A stretch of 64,000 nucleotides of DNA from Pseudoalteromonas haloplanktis ATCC 14393 (GTDB lineage Bacteria > Pseudomonadota > Gammaproteobacteria > Enterobacterales > Alteromonadaceae): NCBI RefSeq assembly GCF_000238355.1, contig NZ_AHCA01000004.1, positions 293,342 through 357,341 of the forward strand, read 5' to 3'. The stretch's first letter is position 1. Every line of letters begins with the position of its first letter. The notes under the pieces were generated by a model, which did no database searches, was not told where the DNA came from, and was given only the letters and a program-made list of their open reading frames with translations. The translations under genes and the position numbers were made by a program. Positions 20,174 to 29,991 of the stretch are shown here, piece by piece.

Positions 20174-21526
20174 TTACGAGGTAAATTTATGCTGTAAAGC
20201 TGTGATTAACTTGTCATGAAGGCCATCAAAGCCCCCATTACTCATAATTAATATATGCTGCTGCGGTTTTGCATTTGCAACTACGCTTGCAATGATCTCA
20301 TCGGTATTCGTTAGGCACTGCATACCCGCTTGTTTGGCTTGTTCACGTAATGACCAGCTTAAATTTTCTGGTTCAAATAGATAAACCTCATTAGCATCAA
20401 CTAACGATGCTAATAACGTATGTTGATGTACGCCCATTTTCATCGTGTTTGAACGAGGCTCTAAAATCGCAATAATTTGTTCATCCCCCACTTTTGCACG
20501 CAGGCCAGCAAGGGTCGTTTTTATTGCTGTTGGGTGATGGGCAAAATCGTCATAGACATTGATGTTAGCGATATTTGCTTTAAGTTCCATGCGTCTTTTG
20601 GGGCTAATAAACTCAGCTAATGCCGCAATACTGTGCTCTATAGCAATACCTACATGGCGCGCCGCTGCAATCGCCATAATCGCGTTTTTAACATTATGCT
20701 CGCCAATAGCTTGCCACTTCACAGTACCTATAGCTACATCACTGAGCAATACCGTAAACTCACTGCCATCACTTTTATGTAAATCATAACGCCAATCACC
20801 ACCGAGTGTTTCTTTATCGCTCCAACAACCTTGCTCAATCACCTCATTTAAGGCTGACTCGTTAGTTGGCCAAATAACCTTGCCGCTACTCGGTAGTGTA
20901 CGCATCAAGTGATGAAATTGTTTTTTAATTGCGTTTAAATCGTCAAAAATATCCGCGTGATCAAATTCAAGGTTATTTAAAATAAGCGTGCGTGGTAAGT
21001 AGTGAACAAACTTACTACGCTTATCAAAAAATGCAGTGTCGTATTCATCGGCTTCAATAACAAAAAACGGCGTTTCACCAACCCGTGCAGACAAGCCAAA
21101 ATTTTGTACTATGCCACCGATTAAAAAGCCCGGCTTTAAACCTGCGTACTCTAAAATCCACGCCAGCATACTTGCAGTAGTTGTTTTACCATGAGTCCCA
21201 GCCACTGCAAGTACCCAAGAGTTTTGCAGCAAATTATGCTTTAACCATTCAGGACCTGAGGTGTAAGGTAGCCCTTTATCTAACACATATTCAACACACG
21301 GATTGCCGCGGCTCATTGCATTACCAATGACAACCATATCAGGTGCAGGCTCTAGCTGTGTAACATCATAACCTTGAGTTAGCTTAATACCCAACTCTTC
21401 GAGTTGTGTGCTCATTGGCGGGTAAACGTTTAGATCTGATCCCGTTACAGTATGACCTAACGATTTAGCTATCGCTGCAATACCGCCCATAAAAGTGCCA
21501 CAAATACCTAAAATATGAATATGCAT
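20174..21526 (-). CDS. mpl: UDP-N-acetylmuramate:L-alanyl-gamma-D-glutamyl-meso-diaminopimelate ligase
   Basis: Mpl recycles murein tripeptide by ligating it to UDP-MurNAc. The 450-aa Mur-ligase family protein has the N-terminal dinucleotide-like motif HILGICGTFMGGIAAIAKSLG, the ATP P-loop AGTHGKTTTASM, EADEYDTAFFDKRSKF, and the substrate block YDDFAHHPTAIKTTL. The CGTFMGG sequence is typical of Mpl rather than MurC. It is the first gene of a five-gene operon and pairs functionally with MltF further along the window. Confidence 0.96.
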   Translation of the reverse strand: MHIHILGICGTFMGGIAAIAKSLGHTVTGSDLNVYPPMSTQLEELGIKLTQGYDVTQLEPAPDMVVIGNAMSRGNPCVEYVLDKGLPYTSGPEWLKHNLLQNSWVLAVAGTHGKTTTASMLAWILEYAGLKPGFLIGGIVQNFGLSARVGETPFFVIEADEYDTAFFDKRSKFVHYLPRTLILNNLEFDHADIFDDLNAIKKQFHHLMRTLPSSGKVIWPTNESALNEVIEQGCWSDKETLGGDWRYDLHKSDGSEFTVLLSDVAIGTVKWQAIGEHNVKNAIMAIAAARHVGIAIEHSIAALAEFISPKRRMELKANIANINVYDDFAHHPTAIKTTLAGLRAKVGDEQIIAILEPRSNTMKMGVHQHTLLASLVDANEVYLFEPENLSWSLREQAKQAGMQCLTNTDEIIASVVANAKPQQHILIMSNGGFDGLHDKLITALQHKFTS

Positions 21527-22099
21527 ATTATTCCTTTGCCGCTAAATAGCCTTTGCAGCGCTAAAAATCGATAATAAATAAAGTGACTATAATGCCAAAA
21601 ATAGCCATCAGTTACCATCGCCATCTACTGATGAACACTAGCGAAAACATCGTGCATTACAACTTTTTCAGAAAAGTTCCTTAAACAGGGTTAACCGAGC
21701 AAATAACGAACATCAAAAAACATACAAAATTAACATTTTAGACTCATAAATAAACGATTTTATGTATTTATAATCACAATTTGGTTAATGACAACAGACC
21801 CACACTCACCAAAAAGCACCTCAAAAATGACAATGTAAACCTTTGAATACAATAAATTTTCACTTAAAACAACAAAGTACCCAAAAACACACCAAAATAA
21901 AACATAAAACACTTTTTAGCAACAAGCGTTACATTTAACAGGTACAAGACTCAATATATCTGCTGTGATAAAACATGCCGCTAAATTACATTTGGTTACA
22001 TTACTGGTGATTTTTTTAACGCTAGAACTGTGACTAGATATTCGTGCAATCGACTTAAAATATTTTTTTGCATTTTAAGTTGTCGAAATTAAAGGTGTT
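21527..22099. other. 573-bp non-coding region between mpl and the TonB receptor gene
   Basis: The region is AT-rich and separates two divergent genes. It has no credible protein-coding frame and no tRNA that I can see. It should carry both promoters. Near its right end is a hairpin listed separately. The length is large for this genome, which suggests a long leader or several regulator sites for the receptor gene, but I cannot name a box. Confidence 0.6.
22051..22085 (+). promoter_or_regulatory. inverted repeat in the leader of the TonB receptor gene
   Basis: CTTAAAAT at 22054-22061 and ATTTTAAG at 22072-22079 form an 8-bp inverted repeat. The outer CGAC and GTCG bases can extend it with a bulge. 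It ends 6 bases before the ribosome site AAAGGTGTT and could be an operator or a leader hairpin affecting translation. Confidence 0.4.
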
Positions 22100-25009
22100 A
22101 TGTTGAAAAAATTAAATCTCATTACTGCTGGCATTCAAATCGCCATCATTACCGCTGCAGGCACTTCAGTAGCCTTTGCTAATACAACTGAAGATGTAAA
22201 ACCAGTAGAGCGCATTCAAGTCACAGGTTCAAAAATAAAACGATTTAACCTTACTTCACCAACCCCCGTAACGGTGATCAGTGGTGTTGAGATGGAAAAT
22301 GCTGGTGTCACTAACGTGAATGATCTACTTGCTGAACTGCCGCAAGCAACGGTTGGTTTATCACCTGAAACAACAACCAATTTCATTTATGCATCAGGAC
22401 TAAACACCACTGATTTACGTGGTTTAGGATCTGAACGTACGCTGGTATTAGTCAATGGCCGCCGTTTTGTTGCAGGCTCTGTTGGCAGTACAGCTGTAGA
22501 TTTAAACAATATTCCAACCACATTAATTGAGCGTGTCGAAATTGCCACAGGAGGTGCAGCTGCAGTCTATGGTGCAGACGCAGTGGCTGGTGTTGTCAAT
22601 ATCATTACAAAAAAATCATTCGATGGTATTGAAATTGATGCATCAACTATTCGTCCAGAGCAAAGTGGCGGCGAGCAAAGCTTCTTCTCTATTACCGGCG
22701 GTATGGAAGGTGACAAACTATCTTTTGTTACATCGTTGAACTACTCAAAAACAGATAGCTATAGTAAGTTAAGTCGTGACTTTTACCGCAACCCGGTAAC
22801 CTCTTATGCAAATCCAGCAAATACCTCAGGTGCTGATGGTATTCCTGAGCGCATTATATTAGGTAAACCAAGTACGCTAAGTTATTACTCTGAGGGCGGT
22901 GATTTTTTTAGTAAAACAGGCTCACTTAGCGACGATCATTATAACAATCATCATTGGGCATTTGATGATAATGGTAATATTAAAGCATTTGACTATGGCT
23001 TAGGTCGTGTAGAAAACTCTGGTGTAGCGAATGCTTCTGCAAACAATCGTTATTATGCCGATGCCAATAACCCTGGCGATGGTATTTTTAGTCATGGTTA
23101 CAAGAGCTATTTCCAAACGCCATTAGAGCGCGCTATTTTATCAACCTATGGCACATACGAAATCAACGATGATCACGCTGCAACATTTGATTTTACTTGG
23201 TCAGACTCAAAAGCAACAACAGAAAGCTCACCGGCATTCTTTGCTCATACAATCCGTCGTGACAATGCTTTCATCCGTGATGATATGGCTAAAATTATGG
23301 ATGATAATAAACTAGACAAGGTAACTTTACGCCAAGCTAATGAAAATCTATGGGGCGATCGCGCCTATCAACAAGATCGCTCAGTGATCCGAACTTCAGT
23401 TGGCCTTGAAGGTATCTTGAGTGATGACTGGGGCTATAGCACCTACGTACAATATGGCCGTATCGAGCAAGATACTTTATGGCGCGGTGAAGTTTTAGAG
23501 CAGAACTTAGCCAATGCTATCGATGCTGTTAAACTAAATGGCCAGATTGTATGTGCACTTCGTGATGCTGATGGCAATGTAACCGGTGCACGCGAAGATT
23601 GTGTTGCTTTTAACCCTATGGGTGCACATAGCGCTTCACCAGCACAAATGAATTATATTGCTACTAATGCAACACGAACTGCAAAACAAGATCAACTGGT
23701 TGTTGCGGCTACATTTGATGGCTTATTGTTTGAATTACCTGCCGGTGCAGTAGCGGCTGCATTTACCGTAGAACACCGCCGTGAAAGCGCAGAAACCAAC
23801 CCTGATCAAGCAATGCAAAATGGCCTTATTTTTGGTAATTCAAGCTTACCGATGAAAGGTGATATAGATGTAAATGAATTTTCAACAGAAATTTCTGTAC
23901 CTTTACTTTCAGACCATTTCTTGGCAACTGACTTAACTTTTGAAACGGCCTATCGTTATATGGACTACTCAGTTACCGGTGGCGATGATGCATGGAAACT
24001 ATCATTAAATTGGGGCGTAACAGATGAAGTACGTATTCGTTTAAACCGCTCTAAATCAGTACGTGCACCGAGTTTAAGTGACTTATTTACTCCAAGTTCG
24101 CAAACCTTTAGTTCAGGTCGTAAAGATCCTTGTCGCGCCGATGAAATTGCCAGCTCGGGTAGTGAATACAAAGCCAATGTCATTGCTAACTGCCAAGCTG
24201 ATGGCTTACCTGAAGGCTGGATGCCGACCGCAGAATGGCAAGCCGCAGGTAGCTTACCAGGCTATGTACAAGGTAACCAAGACTTACAAAATGAAACTTC
24301 AAACGACTACACCATTGGTTTTATTTATACCCCAGAGTTTATTGAGGGGTTAGATTTAACCCTTGATTATTGGTCATTCGAAATTGAAGGAGCGATTGAA
24401 TATTTTGGTCGTGATAGTGTTGAGCTATGTTATGAATCATCATCACTAAACAGCCCATTCTGCTCAAATTTCGTGCGTGATCAGCAAACCGGCGATATTA
24501 TTAATTATTATCAACGCCCAATTAATGCTGCTGTAATCAATAAAAAAGGCTTAGATATTGAATCAGCCTATCGTACAGAGCTCGGTAATGGTGATTTAGC
24601 ACTTAAATTAACAGCGACTTACCTTGAAGCGGATAGCGAAAACTCAACTGGCCGCGCGGAAGATTTTCGTTCTAACGTGGGAGAAATTGAAGATCCTCGC
24701 TGGAAAGGCCGCTTTAATGCTGTCTACTCTCACGATGATTCAAGCTATATTTTAACCGCGAACTATCGCCATAGTAGTGTCGAAAGTAATGAATGGAACA
24801 TTGAAGATAACAACTACAATGATATCCCGTCTTACACAACTTTTGATTTCATGTACAAAACTTACCTGCTGGATGAATTACAGTTACGTGTAGGTGTTAA
24901 CAACATTTTAGACCGTGAGCCACCACGTAATCCATTCACTTACGATGATGGTGAGTTTTATGATGTGAAAGGCCGTCGCTTATCGTTAGGTGCTAAGTAC
25001 ACTTTCTAA
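22100..25009 (+). CDS. TonB-dependent outer membrane receptor
   Basis: The 969-aa protein has a signal peptide (about 1-27), a TonB-box-like stretch before VERIQVTGSKIKR, and a plug domain (about 40-175). The plug carries TLVLVNGRRFV, LNNIPTTLIERVEI and GADAVAGVVNIITKK. A long barrel follows and ends in Phe. This is the Oar/CirA-like group with VTGSRI-type starts common in Alteromonadales. It imports an unknown substrate across the outer membrane using ExbBD-TonB energy. No catabolic enzymes or metal genes adjoin to hint at the ligand. The ribosome site AAAGG fits the ATG. Confidence 0.93.
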   Translation: MLKKLNLITAGIQIAIITAAGTSVAFANTTEDVKPVERIQVTGSKIKRFNLTSPTPVTVISGVEMENAGVTNVNDLLAELPQATVGLSPETTTNFIYASGLNTTDLRGLGSERTLVLVNGRRFVAGSVGSTAVDLNNIPTTLIERVEIATGGAAAVYGADAVAGVVNIITKKSFDGIEIDASTIRPEQSGGEQSFFSITGGMEGDKLSFVTSLNYSKTDSYSKLSRDFYRNPVTSYANPANTSGADGIPERIILGKPSTLSYYSEGGDFFSKTGSLSDDHYNNHHWAFDDNGNIKAFDYGLGRVENSGVANASANNRYYADANNPGDGIFSHGYKSYFQTPLERAILSTYGTYEINDDHAATFDFTWSDSKATTESSPAFFAHTIRRDNAFIRDDMAKIMDDNKLDKVTLRQANENLWGDRAYQQDRSVIRTSVGLEGILSDDWGYSTYVQYGRIEQDTLWRGEVLEQNLANAIDAVKLNGQIVCALRDADGNVTGAREDCVAFNPMGAHSASPAQMNYIATNATRTAKQDQLVVAATFDGLLFELPAGAVAAAFTVEHRRESAETNPDQAMQNGLIFGNSSLPMKGDIDVNEFSTEISVPLLSDHFLATDLTFETAYRYMDYSVTGGDDAWKLSLNWGVTDEVRIRLNRSKSVRAPSLSDLFTPSSQTFSSGRKDPCRADEIASSGSEYKANVIANCQADGLPEGWMPTAEWQAAGSLPGYVQGNQDLQNETSNDYTIGFIYTPEFIEGLDLTLDYWSFEIEGAIEYFGRDSVELCYESSSLNSPFCSNFVRDQQTGDIINYYQRPINAAVINKKGLDIESAYRTELGNGDLALKLTATYLEADSENSTGRAEDFRSNVGEIEDPRWKGRFNAVYSHDDSSYILTANYRHSSVESNEWNIEDNNYNDIPSYTTFDFMYKTYLLDELQLRVGVNNILDREPPRNPFTYDDGEFYDVKGRRLSLGAKYTF

Positions 25010-25033
25010 TTAAAACTGTGTTTAACTGATAAA

Positions 25034-25071
25034 AAACGCCTCAGTTCATTGAACTGAGGCGTTTATTTTTT
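25034..25071. terminator. strong intrinsic terminator after the TonB receptor gene
   Basis: A perfect 14-bp stem, AAACGCCTCAGTTC / GAACTGAGGCGTTT, has a 3-base loop and is followed by ATTTTTTT. It ends the plus-strand receptor transcript. The A-run on its left makes it usable for the convergent minus-strand gene too. Confidence 0.92.
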
Positions 25072-25078
25072 CCAACAA

Positions 25079-26164
25079 CTAAAAAAGCCAATTCACCTGC
25101 ATATTTAACGATAATTGCATCGCTTTATTTGGATTTAACTTATCCATCGCGATCTCCAGTTTAAAATAATCAATTTTATACCCTAGCTGAGGTGTCAAAT
25201 TAATTGGGTCGAACATTAATTCAAACATACTTTTTTTGTAAGCAAATTGAGCGCCTATTTGCATAAAGTTAATATCACCTTGACGCAATAAGTGTAAAGC
25301 ATAATCTACTTGTTCATGAACGTAAGTAAACGCTAAAGCTATTTGCTCAGGTATTTGATATTTATGCTCGCTTTGCCCTTCAAACCCTTTAAGTAAAGGC
25401 CTGAAACTACTAAATCCTTGGTTATCAACAAAACTGCCTTTAGTATTTATATTGGCGGAAGTATAGCCCAAGCTCTCGAGGCTAAAACGATTATAAACAT
25501 CAATAAAATCGGCGCGTATAGTAAGGTTGTCAAATAAAGAAAACTCAGTAAAAACGTCCATAGAGTAACCATTACCATTGGTATCCCAATCACCTTCATT
25601 TGGACGCTTTAAAAAGTTATTGTGCGTGTAATATTCCTCATAATTAAGTTCCCCCAGCAAACTATTATCCTGACGTCCTTGCACATTTCCAGTCACAATT
25701 GAATGACGAAAATAATCAACATTCCAATAACTTCCTTTTATTTCGACAAGGAACTTATCCTTGAAGGTGTGGCTATAAGTCACGCCAAAACCCTTACTTT
25801 TATTGGCAAAGTAATCAAGCCTTACTCGGTAATTTTCTTTATCTAAGAGTGGGATCTCTTGTTGCTCTTGATAGTAACCTAAGGCGGTATCCGCATTACT
25901 CCTTACAAAATAATCAAGTCGTTGTTCTATATGAAATTCAAATTCTTCAAAACTTAAATGCTGATAACTTACGCCAAGCCTTGTTTGCGAAAAGCCTTTA
26001 TCAGCATCAGATTTAGGAGGACTTTGCCAATCATCATCGACTAATTCCAGTACCGGTGAAATATTACTAAAACTATTTGAATCAATATAAAAAGACACTT
26101 GTTGCTGCGCATTACTATGCAGTGCCATTAAACCCAAACAGCCTAAAAGGATGTTTTTTATCAT
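25079..26164 (-). CDS. predicted outer membrane beta-barrel protein, unknown function
   Basis: The 361-aa protein has a signal peptide (about 1-19, cleaved near SNA-QQ). Many alternating hydrophobic/aromatic stretches follow (GFGVTYSHTF, FLVEIKGSYWNVDYF, ALAFTYVHEQVDYAL), and the last residue is Phe (NWLF). All of this is typical of an outer-membrane barrel of roughly 12-16 strands. I do not recognise the family. It lies after the 1215-aa lipoprotein gene on the same strand, but a terminator at 26185-26206 lies between them. Confidence 0.72.
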   Translation of the reverse strand: MIKNILLGCLGLMALHSNAQQQVSFYIDSNSFSNISPVLELVDDDWQSPPKSDADKGFSQTRLGVSYQHLSFEEFEFHIEQRLDYFVRSNADTALGYYQEQQEIPLLDKENYRVRLDYFANKSKGFGVTYSHTFKDKFLVEIKGSYWNVDYFRHSIVTGNVQGRQDNSLLGELNYEEYYTHNNFLKRPNEGDWDTNGNGYSMDVFTEFSLFDNLTIRADFIDVYNRFSLESLGYTSANINTKGSFVDNQGFSSFRPLLKGFEGQSEHKYQIPEQIALAFTYVHEQVDYALHLLRQGDINFMQIGAQFAYKKSMFELMFDPINLTPQLGYKIDYFKLEIAMDKLNPNKAMQLSLNMQVNWLF

Positions 26165-26184
26165 TTATTAATCTTTTTATAAAA

Positions 26185-26206
26185 AAGGCCTGCAAAGGCA
26201 GGCCTT
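26185..26206 (-). terminator. intrinsic terminator after the lipoprotein gene
   Basis: A perfect 9-bp stem, AAGGCCTGC / GCAGGCCTT, has a 4-base loop and is followed on the minus strand by TTTT and further T-rich bases. It lies in the 57-bp gap between the 1215-aa lipoprotein gene and the barrel gene, so expression of the latter is reduced or needs its own promoter. Confidence 0.85.
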
Positions 26207-26221
26207 AAATTTGATGCAAAC

Positions 26222-29200
26222 TTATAATGTCTCAACAATGCCATTTTCATACACTATTAAAACAAGTGAATCGCGCTTAACAATTTCAGCGGCTTTTTCA
26301 TCACCTACCATAATTGTCCCCAGCACTTGCTGTTCTGCGTCTTCATCTGCAGGTTCTGCTAATACCAGTTTAACATTTTCAGCATTTGTAGCTGATAATG
26401 TCTCAAGCTTAGTGTCATAACTCACAATAAAGCTGCGTTGTTTATCACTTTCAGGCAATAGATACTTCACATCGAGTGCTAGTTTACCTTGCTCTAGCTC
26501 AGTACGCTCACCGGTCAGGTTTAACTCTAGGTTATATTCACCCACCTTAACCTGCACATTTAGCGCGGCATTCACATCTAAGAAAGTTTCCTCATTTTCA
26601 ACATTAGTCCCTAACTCAGGTTGTGTTAAATACATATCAATTTTATATGTACCATCTGCAGACCATTGCATGTGTTCAGGTTGCGTAAAATCAGCTCTTA
26701 CTTCACCTAAACCACTCACAAAACTACGATAATAAACAGGTTCAAATGTTGGCTCTTCGCCAGGGATTGATGGAGGATTAATACTATATAAACGGCTCTT
26801 AAATGTATCTACGGCGGTAAAACTAGCAAGGTTTTCCCCATTTATACCAAAACGAGAAAACTGCCAGCTATAAGCAAATTCTGTAAAGTTAGCAAAATTA
26901 CCACAGTTACCGCTTTGCTCATTAATATCAATTAAGTTCCCATCATAATCGTAATACAAACCATCTACTGTTTTACTATAAAAATCAAAGTTAACACAAT
27001 TGAAAGAGTCCGTGATTTGATCATCATTACTATCAATTGCGGTCAACTTTTCATAGCGACCCCAACTATCATCAAGGTATCGATCAAAAAATTCAACGGT
27101 TATTGTTTGTGCTAAACCTTCGCCTTGAGTTTTTACCGTCAGCGTTTCACTTTGTACAAAGTCACCATTCTTAGAGACTGTAACATTATCTACTGAGAAA
27201 TTAGTTTCTGAGGATCTTGCAACATTAATCGTCTGCACTTCTCCATCTTGAACGGATGCTTGTAAAGTTGCGGCTTCATCACTAACAGTAATAGTAAGCA
27301 TATCTTCTAAATTTGGTGAAACTAAGTAACCATTCAGCTCTGTATTAAGGCCAGCTACAAGCGATGTATCATTATCGTCAAAGATTAAACGATACGAACC
27401 TTTATCCCCAACAACAACACTAAAGTCATTCGCGAATGCATCGTCAAAATAATCAGTAATTGTGGAGATTTGCTCAACTGGCGTTCGAATCCCAATATTC
27501 AACCCATTTAGCGCATCATCATAATCATGGTACTCACCATAATTATTAAACATGATATCAAGTACAGCTATACTGCTTCCGTCCTCAGTAATAAGCACAC
27601 CATCATTATATTCTTTAAAATACTGATAATGCCTTTTAACTACAAATGGTTGATAATATTCATCAAACTCTACTTGTTCAATGAATTCAACATAACCATA
27701 ATAATCATCATTTACCTCGTTATAGTAGTTGTATAAATAAAATTGCACACCTTGATAAGTAAACGCTTCTCTTGTAAAACTCCCTTGAAAGTACCCTTCA
27801 ATATCAGTAGTTCGATTAGCAAACACTTTCCAGTTTCCAGCATCTGGCGCAGTCTTTACAAATGTATAAGCAGTCACTGTTTCATCGTCATTCACTGATA
27901 GATTTAACGCTGTATTGGCTTCATTTATAGTGATTTCAGCAATACCTTTATACATTTCACCAAAACCTTTAAGTTCTGGCGGTATATATGATTCAAGATC
28001 TTTAATGTTGACGGTTGCAGTAGCTTTTACTAATTCGCCTTCAAGAGATGAAAACTCACCGCTTAAGCTGGCCATTTTAGGGAGCACTAGCATATCTTGT
28101 TCAAGCGTATAGTCCCAAGCAGATTGATTCCAGCTGCCATGCGAATACTCAGCACTGTATACTTGAAGCGGGAGTAATTCTGCCGTTAAAGCACCGGTAA
28201 AACTTACAGGGTTTGTTACTGTCGTGGTCACCTTTTGTGCAAGTGCCACATTTAGTTTCAGCTCCCCTTTGGTAGGTTCGGCATTAACATCACCACTTTC
28301 AATTTGAGCTCGGGTAACTGCACTATCTAAAGTAAGTGTTGCGTGACTTCCTTCAGCAATTGTAAATTCAACAGCTGCATTTTCAGCCATACCCGACAAT
28401 AACAACTGATACTGTGTATTTTCTGTTAATGCGTTAATAGCAACATCAAGGCTTAATTTCTCTTCCCCGGACTGTGCAGTAACACTAAATATCAGGTTTT
28501 CTTCATCTATGGTTACTCTACCTGTACCCGCTGTAGTTAAGTAATCCGCTAAATCAAAGACAGTGCCTGTTACTTCACCGTTTTCAAGCTGTTGATGAAT
28601 CTCTGTAACAGCTTCAATAACATCACTTAAAAGTGCAAAACTATCCGCTTGCTCTGCAACCATGTCTCCAGCCGCTTCTACGAGGCTGACAAACTGCTCG
28701 CCCTGGGATTCAAAATCTGCCCCAGACGAATTCGTAACATCAAATAAATTTGCAAACAAGCGTATATCATTCACCATTGCGCTGGCTTTTGCTATCGCAT
28801 CACCTTGTGTTTCATCACTTACTTTGCCTTTAATCCGCCCATCATCACCCGCCTGTGTGATTTTTACCTGAATTTCATTCGCAAGATTCGTCGCCGCCTG
28901 CTCTAAGTCATCTAAGTGCTCAATCAGTGCAGGATCATTAGCAATCACTTCAATGAGCTGCGCCAACGCTTGCTCTGAGCCTGTTAAAACGTCTTCCAGT
29001 GAAAATTCAAAATCATCGTCATCATCGCTTTTACTCGATGCTAAAAAGGCACCATTCGCTGCTACCATGTCCGCAACTGCTGACGATAACTTGGTACTAA
29101 GCGCGAGCTCTGGTTCTTCTAAGTACAAGCTATTGGCAATACCAGCGTTGATAAGCGCATAGCGCATCGCATTACTATTATTACTATCAAATAAAGATGA

Positions 29201-29869
29201 CGGTGCTTCTAGCGCGCCGGGAGTCAATAAGTTCAACGCCCCTACTAAACCAAATGTATTGGCTATTTCTGACTGTGCATCTGCAATCGCTTGCTCCGAT
29301 ACACTCCCGCGACTTTCCGCTAGTGCTGTCGCCATATGTGTTAACGGAGTTATATTAGCGGTATCTTGTGTGTTAGTGTTTTCACTGCTAATAGATAAAA
29401 TACTCGTTAGAGAAAACTCAGGATCTTGCAGGGTTAAATTTACGTCATCACCAAATTTTACCACTGTATCAGTATCGTCAACTCCACAACCTTTAGGGGC
29501 ATCACAAACCATTAATGTAGGAGATTCAGCATCACTACTTGCTGACACTTGAACTTTAACGATCCCTTTCACATCATTTAATGTAACTTGATATTGACCA
29601 TTTTCATCCGTTACAAGGGATGATTCACCAAGTTCATTAGCCGTAAGCTCAACCGCCTCACCTTCTACATATTTAAAAAATGTCAGTTGGGCATTTTTTA
29701 GCGTCCCTTTTGAAGCAACCCCCTGTACTAACGCTTCACTTACAACGGGTGTAACAGGATCCGTTACTATAGGGTCTTTGCCATCAACGGGTTTATCATC
29801 TGACGACCCCCCACACCCAGATAACACTGCAACAATACTCAATGCCAATAATGATTTTTTAAATTCCAT
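26222..29869 (-). CDS. large predicted outer-membrane/surface lipoprotein
   Basis: The 1215-aa protein begins with a lipoprotein signal (LSGC, lipidated Cys19, followed by Gly, so not retained in the inner membrane). Next come a Gly/Ser/Asp linker and a region (about 45-200) with the pattern TDENGQYQVTL, CDAPKGCG and ITPLTHMATALAES, seen in large lipoproteins of Shewanella and relatives. The rest is acidic and beta-rich, with a DDDDDFEFS run near 278. No enzymatic motif is visible. The size suggests a surface-exposed binding or adhesive protein. It may work with the barrel protein encoded just downstream. Confidence 0.8.
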   Translation of the reverse strand: MEFKKSLLALSIVAVLSGCGGSSDDKPVDGKDPIVTDPVTPVVSEALVQGVASKGTLKNAQLTFFKYVEGEAVELTANELGESSLVTDENGQYQVTLNDVKGIVKVQVSASSDAESPTLMVCDAPKGCGVDDTDTVVKFGDDVNLTLQDPEFSLTSILSISSENTNTQDTANITPLTHMATALAESRGSVSEQAIADAQSEIANTFGLVGALNLLTPGALEAPSSLFDSNNSNAMRYALINAGIANSLYLEEPELALSTKLSSAVADMVAANGAFLASSKSDDDDDFEFSLEDVLTGSEQALAQLIEVIANDPALIEHLDDLEQAATNLANEIQVKITQAGDDGRIKGKVSDETQGDAIAKASAMVNDIRLFANLFDVTNSSGADFESQGEQFVSLVEAAGDMVAEQADSFALLSDVIEAVTEIHQQLENGEVTGTVFDLADYLTTAGTGRVTIDEENLIFSVTAQSGEEKLSLDVAINALTENTQYQLLLSGMAENAAVEFTIAEGSHATLTLDSAVTRAQIESGDVNAEPTKGELKLNVALAQKVTTTVTNPVSFTGALTAELLPLQVYSAEYSHGSWNQSAWDYTLEQDMLVLPKMASLSGEFSSLEGELVKATATVNIKDLESYIPPELKGFGEMYKGIAEITINEANTALNLSVNDDETVTAYTFVKTAPDAGNWKVFANRTTDIEGYFQGSFTREAFTYQGVQFYLYNYYNEVNDDYYGYVEFIEQVEFDEYYQPFVVKRHYQYFKEYNDGVLITEDGSSIAVLDIMFNNYGEYHDYDDALNGLNIGIRTPVEQISTITDYFDDAFANDFSVVVGDKGSYRLIFDDNDTSLVAGLNTELNGYLVSPNLEDMLTITVSDEAATLQASVQDGEVQTINVARSSETNFSVDNVTVSKNGDFVQSETLTVKTQGEGLAQTITVEFFDRYLDDSWGRYEKLTAIDSNDDQITDSFNCVNFDFYSKTVDGLYYDYDGNLIDINEQSGNCGNFANFTEFAYSWQFSRFGINGENLASFTAVDTFKSRLYSINPPSIPGEEPTFEPVYYRSFVSGLGEVRADFTQPEHMQWSADGTYKIDMYLTQPELGTNVENEETFLDVNAALNVQVKVGEYNLELNLTGERTELEQGKLALDVKYLLPESDKQRSFIVSYDTKLETLSATNAENVKLVLAEPADEDAEQQVLGTIMVGDEKAAEIVKRDSLVLIVYENGIVETL

Positions 29870-29931
29870 CTCTATTCCTTAATCAATTTATTTACAAACG
29901 TTACCAAGTGTAGTCAAAAAGGCAAAAAAAA

Positions 29932-29954
29932 AACACCTACGAAATCTAAGTGTT
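29932..29954 (-). terminator. intrinsic terminator after uppP
   Basis: The arms AACACCTA and TAAGTGTT form an 8-bp stem with one wobble pair and a 7-base loop. They are bounded by a long A-run and T-run, so on the minus strand the hairpin is followed by about ten T residues. It terminates the folB-folK-uppP operon. Confidence 0.8.
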
Positions 29955-29991
29955 TTTTTCTCATAATATTGCAAATTTAATTAAATTATTT

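Noticed and set aside
21600..22050. Possible small RNA or tRNA in the long mpl-TonB receptor gap
   Set aside because: I found no cloverleaf, no strong terminator and no clear promoter pair in this AT-rich stretch.
27527..27736. Hydrophobic Ile-rich frame opposite the 1215-aa lipoprotein gene
   Set aside because: It is the shadow of AT-rich Asp/Tyr codons on the other strand. The lipoprotein frame has a signal sequence and consistent composition.
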